From NCBI GenBank assembly GCA_021229015.1, contig CM037777.1, positions 57,419,608-57,483,607 on the forward strand: 64,000 bases of DNA. The letters run 5' to 3'. The position numbers were made by a program, and so were the translations under genes. Positions within the stretch are counted from its first letter, which is position 1. Each line of letters starts with the position of its first letter. Below the pieces are notes generated by a model. The model made no database searches and was not told the DNA's origin. It was given only the letters and a program-made list of their open reading frames with translations. Source of the DNA: Solen grandis (lineage: Eukaryota > Mollusca > Bivalvia > Adapedonta > Solenidae). This document shows, one piece after another, positions 26,228 to 36,889 of the stretch.

Positions 26228-26549
26228 GTAAGATGGTGACATACATGAAGGTTTTCTATCACCTGTCTTTAAAAAGCAAACTCCGCCATATGAAGATATC
26301 AGAGTGAATCAGTGTGAGATATAAATTTCCATCATCACAGCTCACTATATTAGCACCGCCAGTTACCTCTAACATATGCAAATCAGGATCATCATAGTGA
26401 GACGTTAAAATAAACATGTGAATTTAAATACAGGTTACAAGATGTAAATGAGAATATTATACAGAATACAATGTATTGGAATCAAAACTGATGGTAAGCC
26501 ATATTAAAAAAATGCTACTGTTAAGTCATTAATTTCTGTGGTGGATTAA

Positions 26550-26718
26550 CCCTTTCCCTCATATAGACTCATTTTGACGCACTCAATAGGTACCACATTA
26601 AGCCTGATCTGCAGAAAACCACAGTTAAACCTTACCAAATTTAATTATTAAGTCCTCATTTCCAGACCACTGAGGAGCAGCGAAGAGCATAAAACTTGAT
26701 CAGCCTGCGAGTTACTCG
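26550..26718 (-). mobile_element. TTAA MITE, truncated at the hairpin
   Basis: Minus-strand copy of the 234-bp MITE with TTAA at 26546-26549 and an intact terminus. It runs normally until GAGTTACTCG and then jumps to unrelated sequence, so the second hairpin arm and the other terminus are missing. The break lies at the centre of the palindrome. Confidence 0.85.
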
Positions 26719-27035
26719 AGTTCATAACATTTATAAAAGCTATCAAGACATCGATAGTGAACTGTTACATTGCTATTAAGTATTGTTTTAAATAAAAACA
26801 CCTAAAAACAAAGGAGACGTCAAGTTATTGACCCATAAACCCATAAACTGAATAGCTCAGCCAGTTAAACAATTAATCAGCTATAAAAATCTAACTTTTA
26901 CTTACAGAGGAGAACATTGTGTCAGACACTTTAAAAATATTGGCAACAACAAAAAAAAATCCATTAGAAAAAATCAATCTGATGATTTTATTTGATAAAC
27001 ACATGTTCCTATTGATGCTAATGCAGTAAATATTT

Positions 27036-27228
27036 TGCTGCTGCTGCTGCTGCTGATGATGATGATGATAAAAGACTTTGCCTGCTGGAGTATATAAAGA
27101 ACCACACCTGGGACACTACTACTACTACTACTAGTACTGGGGCACTTGTATTACAAATGCTGTTGCTGCTGCTTCTGATGATGATAAAAGTAGTTGCCAT
27201 GTACTATATAAGGAATCACACCTGGGAC
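27036..27228. repeat. Duplicated CTG/ATG trinucleotide segment
   Basis: A (GCT)n then (GAT)n tract followed by AAAAG, a TTGCC block, a TATATAA-like block and ACACCTGGGAC occurs at 27036-27114 and again, diverged, at 27159-27228. A CTA-type trinucleotide tract (27115-27135) lies between them. Confidence 0.7.
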
Positions 27229-27640
27229 TTGAGTCATGCTGTACTATGGAATCTTACACATGTAGTTTGTCGATTAACAGGACTAATTAGTGGGGATTTT
27301 ATATTAAATATTCAAAGAACATGTGGCAAGACACAGGGGTAAAGGTAAAAATATTGAACATTGAATTGATTTATAGACAGTCACAGAAAATTGATTCTTG
27401 GATAGGGAGAAGAAATAACATTTGATTTATATATAGAAAAAGAAATGTTTACTTACGGACAAAAAGAAGAGGCAACAGATGAAAAAGAGGTTCCAGAGAG
27501 AATGTCAGAACACAATTTTGACTTATATATAAGAAGTAATAATTATCTGATTTAAAAAAACAACAAAACAACAACAACAACAAGTTGATAGATATAGATG
27601 GTCAAATAGATGAATAGATAGGAGGATAAAGAGATGGCTG

Positions 27641-27761
27641 GATGGATATGGCAGAGAAAGAGAGAGAGGGGGGGGGAGACAAAAAGCATAAAGAGAGAGA
27701 GCAAGAAAGAAAGGAAAAAATTGAGAGCAAGAGGGAGAGAGACAGAGTAAGAAAGAGATAT
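27641..27761. repeat. Homopurine GA-rich tract
   Basis: About 120 bases almost wholly A and G on the plus strand (AGAGAGAGGGGGGGGGAGAC and similar). It is low complexity and a potential triplex-forming tract, and is the source of a false minus-strand open frame. Confidence 0.8.
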
Positions 27762-28243
27762 TGCAGATGCATCTCTACTCATGTGGAAAAATAAATATGA
27801 AAAGACCTGGTTTTTTATATTCTAAATTTGCATCACAATTAGTAACATTACGGATGTCTTTTAAGATTGTTCACTGTCCGACACCACACTGCTCAGTGTG
27901 ACGCAAGATCACCTGCAGCTGAATCAATCAGAGCCATGATGTACGCAGTCTATGTCACCTGCATGACATGTCGCATGCAAAATACGAGGGACTGATCAAT
28001 ACACTGAGAGGATGCGCCGTCTGATGTGCGAGTCTAACATCTCACGTTATAGCACCCTGACACGTGTATTCCATTCAATTCTTATCCAAACTTCAAAGTT
28101 AAAGGTGTTATACTCAATGTAATGAAATATTAAGCACACCATGATTACAAAGAAATCAACATAACTTACCCTAATGTTATCTTTTGTGATTTGGGTGAAG
28201 TTTCACATAGTATTATATCATGCGGTATTTGGACTTGTACCCA
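27762..28243. other. Non-repetitive DNA before the satellite
   Basis: 27840-28075 has balanced base composition and mixed sequence unlike its AT-rich surroundings. I see no open frame, tRNA or repeat signature. It may be constrained non-coding DNA, but this is only a compositional impression. Confidence 0.35.
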
Positions 28244-29870
28244 TATATAGCATTATAATGGAGTTACACTATAATCAAATATAGCATTATAATGGAGTTA
28301 CACTAATAAAACATAGCATTATATTGAAGTAACAGTAACAATCAAATATAGCTTAATTTATAATGAGTTACACTAGAATCAAATATAGCATTATAATGGA
28401 ATAACACTAGAATCAAATATAGCATTATAATGGAGTTACACTATAATCAAATATAGCATTATAATGGAGGTATATATAATCAAATATAGCATTATAATGG
28501 AGTTATACTATAATCAAATATAGCATTATAATGGAGGTACACTATAATCAAATATAGCATTATAATGGAGGTACACTATAATCAAATATAGCATTATAAT
28601 GGAGTTACACTATAATCAAATATAGCATTATACTGGAGTAACACTATAATCAAATATAGCATTATAATGGAGGTACACTATAATCAAATATAGCATTATA
28701 ATGGAGTAACACTATAATCAAATATAGCATTATACTGGAATAACACTATAATCAAATATAGCATTATACTGGAGTAACACTATAATCAAATATAGCATTA
28801 TAATGGAGGTACACTATAATCAAATATAGCATTATAATGGAGTAACACTATAATCAAATATAGCATTATAATGGAGTAACACTATAATCAAATATAGCAT
28901 TATATGGAGTAACACTATAATCAAATATAGCATTATATGGATACACTATAATCAAATATAGCATTATATGGATACACTATAATCAAATATAGCATTATAT
29001 GGATACACTATAATCAAATATAGCATTATAATGGAGTACACTATAATCAAATATAGCATTATAATGGAGGTACACTATAATCAAATATAGCATTATAATG
29101 GAGTAACACTATAATCAAATATAGCATTATAATGGAGTAACACTATAATCAAATATAGCATTATAATGGAGTAACACTATAATCAAATATAGCATTATAA
29201 TGGAGGTACACTATAATCAAATATAGCATTATAATGGAGTAACACTATAATCAAATATAGCATTATAATGGAGGTACACTATAATCAAATATAGCATTAT
29301 AATGGAGGTACACTATAATCAAATATAGCATTATAATGGAGGTACACTATAATCAAATATAGCATTATAATGGAGGTACACTATAATCAAATATAGCATT
29401 ATAATGGAGGTACACTATAATCAAATATAGCATTATAATGGAGTTACACTATAATCAAATATAGCATTATAATGGAGGACACTATAATCAAATATAGCAT
29501 TATAATGGAGTACACTATAATCAAATAAGCATTATAATGGAGACACAAATTAACAAATATAGCATTATATGGAGTAACACTATAATCAAATATACATTAT
29601 AATGGAGTACACTATAATCAAATATAGCATTATAATGGAGGTACACTATAATCAAATATAGCATTATAATGGAGGTACACTATAATCAAATATAGCATTA
29701 TAATGGAGGTACACTATAATCAAATATAGCATTATAATGGAGGTACACTATAATCAAATATAGCATTATAATGGAGGTACACTATAATCAAATATAGCAT
29801 TATAATGGAGGTACACTATAATCAAATATAGCATTATAATGGAGGTACACTATAATCAAATATAGCATTA
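28244..29870. repeat. 34-bp satellite array, ~48 copies
   Basis: Tandem units of about 34 bp, AATCAAATATAGCATTATAA followed by TGGAGGTACACTAT. Common variants have GGAGTAACACTAT or GGAGTTACACTAT. Every typical unit contains the perfect 10-bp palindrome CATTATAATG. Units with the shortened TATATGGATACACTAT version form a local cluster near 28935-29020. From about 29270 the GGAGGTAC variant dominates. Near 29460-29600 several units carry single-base indels. The array starts and ends abruptly, at CCATATATAGC and at GCATTACCGG. No coding role. Confidence 0.97.
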
Positions 29871-30274
29871 CCGGTATATGATGGAGCTGAGCAGATATTA
29901 AGCCTAGTATACGATCCAAATGATGAAATAAACTTGCATAAAATTTCAGAGGTTTGAATGCTTCTTCATTAACATGAATAACGTTCTTTACTTACTTAAA
30001 CATACCTAATTTGTTATGCCATTTACTTTCACTTTTACTTTCTATTTCATCAATTGCTTCTTAAATTGATCTAAGTGCACCAATGGCATAGGCACAGTTA
30101 TCTTTCAGAATTAGGTAATCCAATTAGGAATTATATGAGTGTTCTATCTTTCTTTAGATACATAATTGCATATTACATAACCTATAGATGTCATATGAAT
30201 GTAAAATCATGTGTTTATATACATATGTCAAATTAAAATGTGTCAAATGAAAGCAAGTCACATGACTTCCTAAG

Positions 30275-30585
30275 TTTGTTTGCTCGGGTTTTAAATGCCC
30301 TGTCCTATAGTATATCAGTCATTTAGGGAGTTAATTTGTATGAGACAAATACAGGGTTGGCTCACTGTGGTATCATGGCTTAGACAAGTGGCATGATACC
30401 ACACCCAGTCACATTATCCTGACAATGGGACAACCACTGTCTAGGACTGACCTGATGCACAGTGCTTAGCACCAAAAGCACAGGGGAGATAAACAAGTAC
30501 CATTTATAATGACTTAGGTATGTTGTTGGCTGGGATCAAACTCATGACCTCCTGGATTTGGGGCCGACCTCCTATAACCATCCAG
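30275..30585 (-). mobile_element. Family B SINE, near full length
   Basis: Left end has the tail region (AGTTTGTTTGCTCGGGTTTT, ATCAGTCATTTAGGG). The body has TGGCATGATACCACACCCAG and TCACATTATCCTGACAATGG. The right end is the reversed tRNA-like head (TGGGATCAAACTCATGACCT). The element is a Pol III SINE read on the minus strand. The head has lost part of its A-box side. Confidence 0.75.
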
Positions 30586-33394
30586 TACAGTACAGAATCT
30601 GTGTATATCACATCATATCTCAATAATCATGTCTTAATATCAGGGACCTTTATATCACATTTTGAGGAAAGTATTGCCATTTTTTTTCATTGGGAAAAGA
30701 AAAATCCTGGGGTAAGATGCAAATTTGGGGAAAACTGCATGAATTTAAAAGAATTTTTCAGAGGGGAAGGCTTCTTTGAACTGCCAATTAAAAAAAGCCC
30801 TGACATGGGACCTTTGTTTTTTCCTTATTAACATAAATTATATGTATAGGTAAACATAATATACCCTTTGAGACAGTTAACTTAATGAGTCACATGACTT
30901 GTGTAAATCACATGACACATTAATTATGTGAATTATGTGATTCAAATGACATATATGTGTCACATAACTCACATAAAACTTAAAATGTGTGATTCACATG
31001 ACTTGTGTAAGCCCAAAACGTAAGGGAATCATTATAAACACTTGCATAGGACAGTGAAACTAATAAGTGGGGTTAATCAACTGCCCTAATCGTTCAACCT
31101 CTGGTGACCTGAGTCCCTGCCCATAACAGCAGTATGATATTACATGTTCTGAATTATTATAGAGTTCTGACTGAAGGGAAAATGTTCAAATATCCAATGG
31201 GATTCAAGGCTATTTATATGTGTGAACCTCATTTTAAAATAAAGCAATCTTCTACGCACACATCATAAAACGCCCATTCACTTGACTAACATAAATAAAA
31301 CTAAGAGATCTTTCTGAGAACCCAAGTTATAAAACATTACTAAAATAGCAAAATGAGTTTTATGCTGTTTTGTATGTCAGTGTTTTAATCTCTCTTTTTT
31401 TTCTCTCTCTCTCTTTTTATTTTTTTGGAGGGTAGTTATGTAGGACATTGGAGTTGGCATAATCTTGATTCTTAAATTTACGAACCATTTTTTAAACAAA
31501 TTTATTCAATAATTATACTATCTATCAGGTGTGTTTGTAAAGTTCATGGACAAGTTTGTTATTTTTAAAATGTGTAAGTAAACTTATCAAAATATATACT
31601 ACAATAAAGCTCCGTATTTCTCCATTTAAAATACCAAAAGTTGTTGAGGTGCATTATTACTTATAAACTACAATTTTTTTATTTTATATAAACTTAATAT
31701 TTTTTCCCATTTTTATGGGCTAATGAAAAAAATCCTTAAAACAAACCTAACCTGCAGTTTGACAATATATTTTAGAATACACAAGGATATAGTAATATGG
31801 AAAAACCTACAGGCTTTCAGATAACCTTAGAAATATCTAGCAAATGACATAATTTCAAAATAATTTTCTTCCACTTTTTACAGCAAAACACAATTGTTAC
31901 CAGCAAAATATGACAAAAATAATGTCTAAATTATAAAAAAAAATGTTACAGTAAACTTATAAAGGTTATCTGAAAAGTCATAAAAATGATAGGGGCTCCC
32001 ACAATAGATCTCTATCAGGTCGAAAAATCTTGTTCTCAAATGTTGAAATGGCAGTTTATCATGTAAATAATCTACATCCCAACAAATTATCCTCTCCTCT
32101 TGATATAAATACTGCCACCAATCATATGTAATGGAGATGTCATTTTGTTATATCCCCCCCCACACACACACACATATAGTGTGGAAAAATGAATGTCATA
32201 TTTATCATATACGACAAACATTAAGCCAGATCAGCTTGAAAGGTACTAGAATGTTTATCTGGATTATTCTGTTAATTACTTAATTATAAAAAGATTAGGG
32301 GAAAAAAAGAGAAGAATTTTGGATGTTATATGAGGGCAAATAAAAAGTGACCAAATGACAAAAATTCAGTATTTGATCTACATAATTATTTTCTAAGTGA
32401 ATAAGTGGTTAATTTGAATTTCACAAAAAGAAGCACACACATATATACACACATGTAGACACACATATACAAACATACATCTTGACTCATATATATGTGC
32501 CTGCAACAGACACCTGCAGCATCAGCATCCTTCACCTGCATGTATGGTTTATTGATATACATTTGACACTGGCTGATATAACAGGTGAAAAATCAATAGA
32601 TGATACTTACAAGGTAGGAAAGATGAGAATTCCAATATATATGTGTGACACTATCTCACTGTTGACTGTCTGTCTAAACAATTGTTACAATTAACACAAA
32701 AAACAAGTCCAACAATACAAAATTCCAAAAAAAGTAAACACTTCCTTTTGCTGTTACTTATCTATCAAAATCAAACAATATCAAGCCAACAGAAGTAAAA
32801 TCTACACCAGGATTTGTGTACTTTCTTTCCACTCGAGTGCAGCAGTAGAAAAACTAGCCCATCCTCCAACTCTCTAATTGCCCTGCCAATCAAAGTCACA
32901 TGACCCTCTCCCATTTAAATTGATTGGATGAATTCCTCCAGCAGTGGGCTGCAGTGAAAAACACATGTGAATAATTCATTTTGGAGAGCATAAGCGTGCG
33001 ATGGTTATATCAACTTGTAAAAATCTTATCTCTTTTTTTAAGTGCCGAGGGTTTTAAGGTATTTTAGAGGGAGGGAGAGAGAAGTGAAGATTGTAATTCT
33101 CTTGTGGATCCGAGGGAAAACAACGTGAGGCACTTCCTTGTATTCAATTACTGGGAAGCAGAAACAAAAGCAAACACTGTTATTCTAACAAAACGCAGAA
33201 TATTGTTTTTTGGTTAAGACATGAAAATTGGCACACAGCTTCCTTATATTTCCTGAGAATAATTTGTATATCGAATAAATCAAAAATAAAACCCAGTGAA
33301 AATTCAAGTCATACATATATTTTCAATCTTCTTTGTTTTTTATCTGCCCGCTACAATTACCTTATTAATTAACTGCTAATATGCTAATTAAGAG
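30586..33394. other. AT-rich DNA without recognisable gene
   Basis: 30650-30830 forms the end of an open plus-strand frame that begins inside the SINE. It is not recognisable and is probably chance or an old repeat. 30890-31002 contains three TCACATGAC boxes. 32150-32180 has a (CA)n tract. 32850-33000 is of mixed composition. Confidence 0.4.
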
Positions 33395-33590
33395 GGTGCT
33401 GTGGTCCAAAAGTAACATATACCTGACTGAGGATCTGAAGGTTGTGGGTTTGAACTCCACTGGATGCAAGGATTTTTTATGACCTTCCCAGGCACAAAGT
33501 ACTGGTCCAACCCAGGAATTGTCAAGAGGGATTACCATGGTATAAGTTTTAAAAACTTGTTTCTCAACTGACATGAATTAATAAGTTTAA
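33395..33590 (+). mobile_element. Family C SINE
   Basis: Starts with a tRNA-like head GTGCTGTGGTCCAAAAGTAA and B-box region TTGTGGGTTTGAACTCCAC. The body follows with GACCTTCCCAGGCACAAAGT and ACTGGTCCAACCCAGGAATT. The end is GTTTCTCAACTGACATGAAT and AATAAGTTTAAA. About 195 bp. Related copies are at 38261 and 63201, and fragments at 18325, 44229 (minus) and 45795 (minus). Confidence 0.75.
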
Positions 33591-34126
33591 ACTTAAACAT
33601 TAAAAGCTAATTATTAATATATAAAATTAGAATCACATTACAGAAAATAACAAATTTAGTAGCAAACAAAAGAGGTACGAATGTAATAACATTACACAAC
33701 CAAAGAGAACATAATGAGTAGATTTTCATCCATTTTTAAACCTTGTTAACCCTTTCTCAAGTGAGTCAATGAAATGAACTATGCCAGCACTATAAAACCA
33801 GATCAGCCTAAAAGCATTATTCACAAGCCAGTACAGTCATAACTTGAGGATGGTGGGGGAAAACAGATGTGTTCAGAATACAAGGTTACTGAGTGACTCT
33901 GAGTGAACTTAAGGTCAAGGCCCCCACAGTACATGTGTAATGTTATAATTTATCCAAAATTTTACTGCTCAAGCAATTTTTAAACCCAATATTCTTCACT
34001 TGCTGTTCAACTAGGGGACACAGACACTTGATGCCCGACCCCCATATGGGCCACTGATCTGCCACTGCGTTCTGATCAGCATTTATGCTGTTTATAGATA
34101 CATACATCTGTAGATTTAAGATCAGA

Positions 34127-34255
34127 GGATGACTCTGTGGCTGAGTGGTCTTAGCTGATGACTTAGCATCAGTGAGCTCTACACCACAGTAGGTTCAAGT
34201 CCTAGTCTTGGTCAATCAGATTTATCATTTGAGGAAACCTGTGGTAAGTTGGTGA
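34127..34255 (+). repeat. tRNA-headed SINE fragment (family A-like)
   Basis: GTGGCTGAGTGGTCTTAGCT (A-box region) is followed by TAGGTTCAAGTCCTAGTC (B-box region) with a spacing long enough for a class II (Ser/Leu-like) tRNA, then CATTTGAGGAAACC as in family A. The body and tail are missing, and the sequence runs into the MITE at 34265. Confidence 0.6.
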
Positions 34256-34264
34256 CTGTTATAA

Positions 34265-34498
34265 CCCTGTCCCTCATAAATACTCATTTTGACGCCCTCA
34301 ATAGGTATCACTTAAAGCCTGATCTGCAGAAAACCACAGTTAAACCTTACCAAATTTAATAACAAAATCCTCATTTCCAGACCACTGAGGAGCAGAGAAC
34401 AGCATAAAACCTGATCAGCCTGCGAGTTACTCGCAGGCTGATCTGGTTTTATGCTGTTCGCATAGGTCTTTTTATGGTGTCCTCTGTGAGGGAAAGGG
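34265..34498 (-). mobile_element. TTAA-flanked hairpin MITE, copy 4 (234 bp)
   Basis: Full-length minus-orientation copy with hairpin arms GCATAAAACCTGATCAGCC and the matching right arm. The right flank is TTAA, the left is ATAA. The left terminus is CCCTGTCCCTCATA, one change from the consensus. Confidence 0.88.
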
Positions 34499-34941
34499 TT
34501 AACCCAGGTGCTATCCTCCAATTATAAACATATCATTGGACTATATAACTGAAAAACTATCACAGTGACAAATAACCTCCTTAAACCTGTTCAGACTGAA
34601 AAAACGCTTCAATCTTATCTCCATACCTTTGGTCCAACTTAATATCAAAAGACTTATCTGAAAGATAAAGAACTGCCACAGGGAAAGGAAAGCCAGCTGG
34701 TTCATTTACAATTTAATTAAAAACCACACAGTAGGAAATGGCTATAATGACATGTTTTCTAACGAAACACAGTTCCAAATGATAAAAGGTATTAAATAGC
34801 TCTTTTGTTTTTTTAACACAGCCAATAAGTTACATTATATTATGGTACATGTGTTTGGTATATGTGTGCATGCAAGTTTTGGGGAAAATGGTGATAAATA
34901 CATTGTTAGTATTATTTATAAAAGAAATAAATCTGTATTTC

Positions 34942-35068
34942 TATAATCAAGTAATATCCTACTGCCGCGAGCTGGAATCAAACTCAGGACCTGGACACTC
35001 TATCATGTTGGCACAAAAGCTAGCTCAATGGCAAGATAGTGCAAGTGCCATTTTATACCTCTGCTATA
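34942..35068 (-). mobile_element. Solo LTR of the TRIM family (diverged)
   Basis: On the minus strand this matches the 141-bp LTR of the element at 36634-37030: GAGGTATAAAATGGCACTTG near its start and GCAGTAGGATATTACTTGAT near its end. It is 127 bp because 14 bases covering the anticodon-like region of the internal tRNA-Ala-like sequence are missing. TTTC lies on both sides (34938-34941 and 35069-35072), a 4-bp target duplication. The TG...CA ends have decayed to TA...TA through transitions. No internal region or second LTR lies nearby. Confidence 0.8.
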
Positions 35069-35082
35069 TTTCTGAAATAATT

Positions 35083-35310
35083 TTGTTGTTGTTGTGATGA
35101 AGTTGACTGCTGCTGCTGCTGCCACAATTTTTCAGCCATATTGTGATGTCCAGTATATTACAAGTGGAGGTAGACCCCTAATACAAAGAGGCACCTGGTT
35201 ATAGAGCCATCATTTTGAAGGCTTCCTCACATGAAAAGTTTGAGTGACCCTACCAGGATTCAAACCTACAGTGGCAAGGGGCTCGGTAATGTTAAGTAAA
35301 TTACTCTACC
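35083..35310 (-). mobile_element. Family A SINE, diverged
   Basis: Begins with a (TTG)n tail tract, then TCAGCCATATTGTGATGTCC, AAGTGGAGGTAGACCCCTAA, GGCTTCCTCACATGAAAAG and the reversed head CCAGGATTCAAACCTACAG. The layout is collinear with the copy at 61137-61386. A CTG run (35107-35122) interrupts the tail. It starts 14 bp from the solo LTR. Confidence 0.75.
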
Positions 35311-35389
35311 TGCTAAAATAAAGTAAATCTGAAAGTAACTGGCAACTTCCCTACTTAAATTAGAAAAAAAATTATTGCTACTTGTCCTG

Positions 35390-35695
35390 TATATCCCACA
35401 TTTATCAATTCAGCCATTTGGGGACTCTCTCAAATTGAGACAAACATGCCTATAGTGATGCTGTAGACAAGACTTAGAATAAATGTTATTGTATAACGTG
35501 TATATCCAGTCAAATTATCCTGACAATGGGCCAACATGTCTTGAACTTTATTATAGGCACTCACCAAGCAAAAGATATAAGTGCTATATATAGTAATGAT
35601 TTTTAACACTTTGATATATCATAGTTTGGGATCAAACCCACAACCTCCCACCCCACAATTGTACACTCTATCACCCACAGTTTCTGTAACCTCTT
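35390..35695 (-). mobile_element. Family B SINE, old copy
   Basis: Recognisable blocks in order are CAGCCATTTGGGGACTCTC, CAAATTATCCTGACAATGGG, GGCACTCACCAAGCAAAAG and the reversed head TTGGGATCAAACCCACAACC. Many substitutions indicate an old insertion. Confidence 0.65.
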
Positions 35696-36633
35696 CCACT
35701 GAGAATGCAGGTAACCAATCCACTGGTCCCAGACTCATGGCATAACAAGACACTAATCATTTTTCAAAATCTCTCATTTGATTTCTTCCACTGTCACATG
35801 GTTAGCCGTGTTACTTGGAAGTACGACACTGGGAAGCCTAAAGTCAATTATCAGTTTGAACTAGTTTTCCAGTGTTGCTGTCTCATCCAAATATAATGAT
35901 AAGCATCAACAGCGGAAATGCAGATAAACCTGCCTGTAACTTGCAGGCTGATCTAGTTTACACTGGTCAACATAGGTAATTTTCTCATTAATAGCTTTTA
36001 TTTCATGTAAGACTTATTACTGATGATACAAGGTACAAAATGTTACCATGCGTTTTAAGCATATGTAGGGGAGGATGCTGGGTCATTTTTCACGACAGCT
36101 GTTGTTGTCCAATGTTGTACTCGGTGTTGATGTAAACAATGGTTCAAACTCCGGGTTACGTCGAGTACGCAGCTTACTCGTCACAGTTTCACATCAAATA
36201 CACGGTTCTTCAAATTAATAACTTCAGTATTAGACAAACATATGTTTTACTAGGACAGCATCCATTCTAAATCTTAATGCATTTTCACACCATGTTCATG
36301 TTAAGAGATTGTAAGGTCTAAAAAAAATCAAGTAAAGTGACAATGTGATTAAGCTTAAACATTTCATATTACAATATACCCAACCAATTGTCATTCTTTT
36401 CAGTAGAAACCAAATCTTATGAGTCATTAACTATAATTTAGGTCCTTCATTGAAAGTCCTAACTACAAGCAATATTTTACTCACAGATTTAAACAAAATA
36501 CATTCAAAATATTACTTTATAACCTAAGTTTAACATATTCTCTTCCTCATGGTCAAATTTAACCAAGTATGAGTCATTAGTAAACAATATTGTTGTTGTT
36601 ACCATTGCTGCGACAGCATAAATTCAGTCATAT

Positions 36634-36774
36634 TGTAGTAGAGGTATAAAATGGCACTTGTACTATCTTGCCATAGAGCTAGCTTTTGTGGCGACGTGGT
36701 AGAGTGTCCGATTTGCATACCGAGGGTCCCGAGTTCGATACCAGCTCGGGGCAGTAGGATTTTACTTGGTTACA
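36634..36774 (+). repeat. Left LTR of the TRIM
   Basis: A TATAAAA box lies at 36645-36651. The tRNA-Ala-like part runs from about 36688 to 36752: A-box-like TGGCGACGTGG (36689-36699, one mismatch to the consensus), TTTGCAT resembling the TGC anticodon loop (36712-36718), and B-box-like AGTTCGATACC (36732-36742, one mismatch). Box spacing of 43 nt is normal for a tRNA. The acceptor and D arms do not pair as in a functional tRNA. Confidence 0.85.
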
Positions 36775-36889
36775 TTTGGCGCCCAACGTATATAACCCAC
36801 AGTTGTAGAAGGGATGGCACCCTTAGAAAGTCCCACAGACGTTCAAACTCCAGGAATCTGAGGACAGATTCTTGAAAGGAGGGGGTGTA

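Noticed and set aside
27552..27782. Hydrophobic 76-residue minus-strand ORF
   Set aside because: It is the complement of a homopurine GA tract and a CAA repeat; low complexity explains it.
28244..29870. CRISPR-like array
   Set aside because: There are no unique spacers between the repeats; the units are contiguous 34-bp tandem copies in a eukaryotic sequence.
30520..30831. 103-residue plus-strand ORF
   Set aside because: It starts within an inverted SINE head and continues into low-complexity A/T-rich DNA; no domain or splice context is recognisable.
36689..36752. Functional tRNA-Ala gene
   Set aside because: A and B boxes are near consensus, but acceptor and D-arm pairing is not seen, and the sequence is repeated within LTRs. 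Treated as a tRNA-like module.
36651..36875. 74-residue plus-strand open frame
   Set aside because: It lies across the left LTR and the non-coding interior of the TRIM; its sequence is explained by the LTR, tRNA-like region and primer site.
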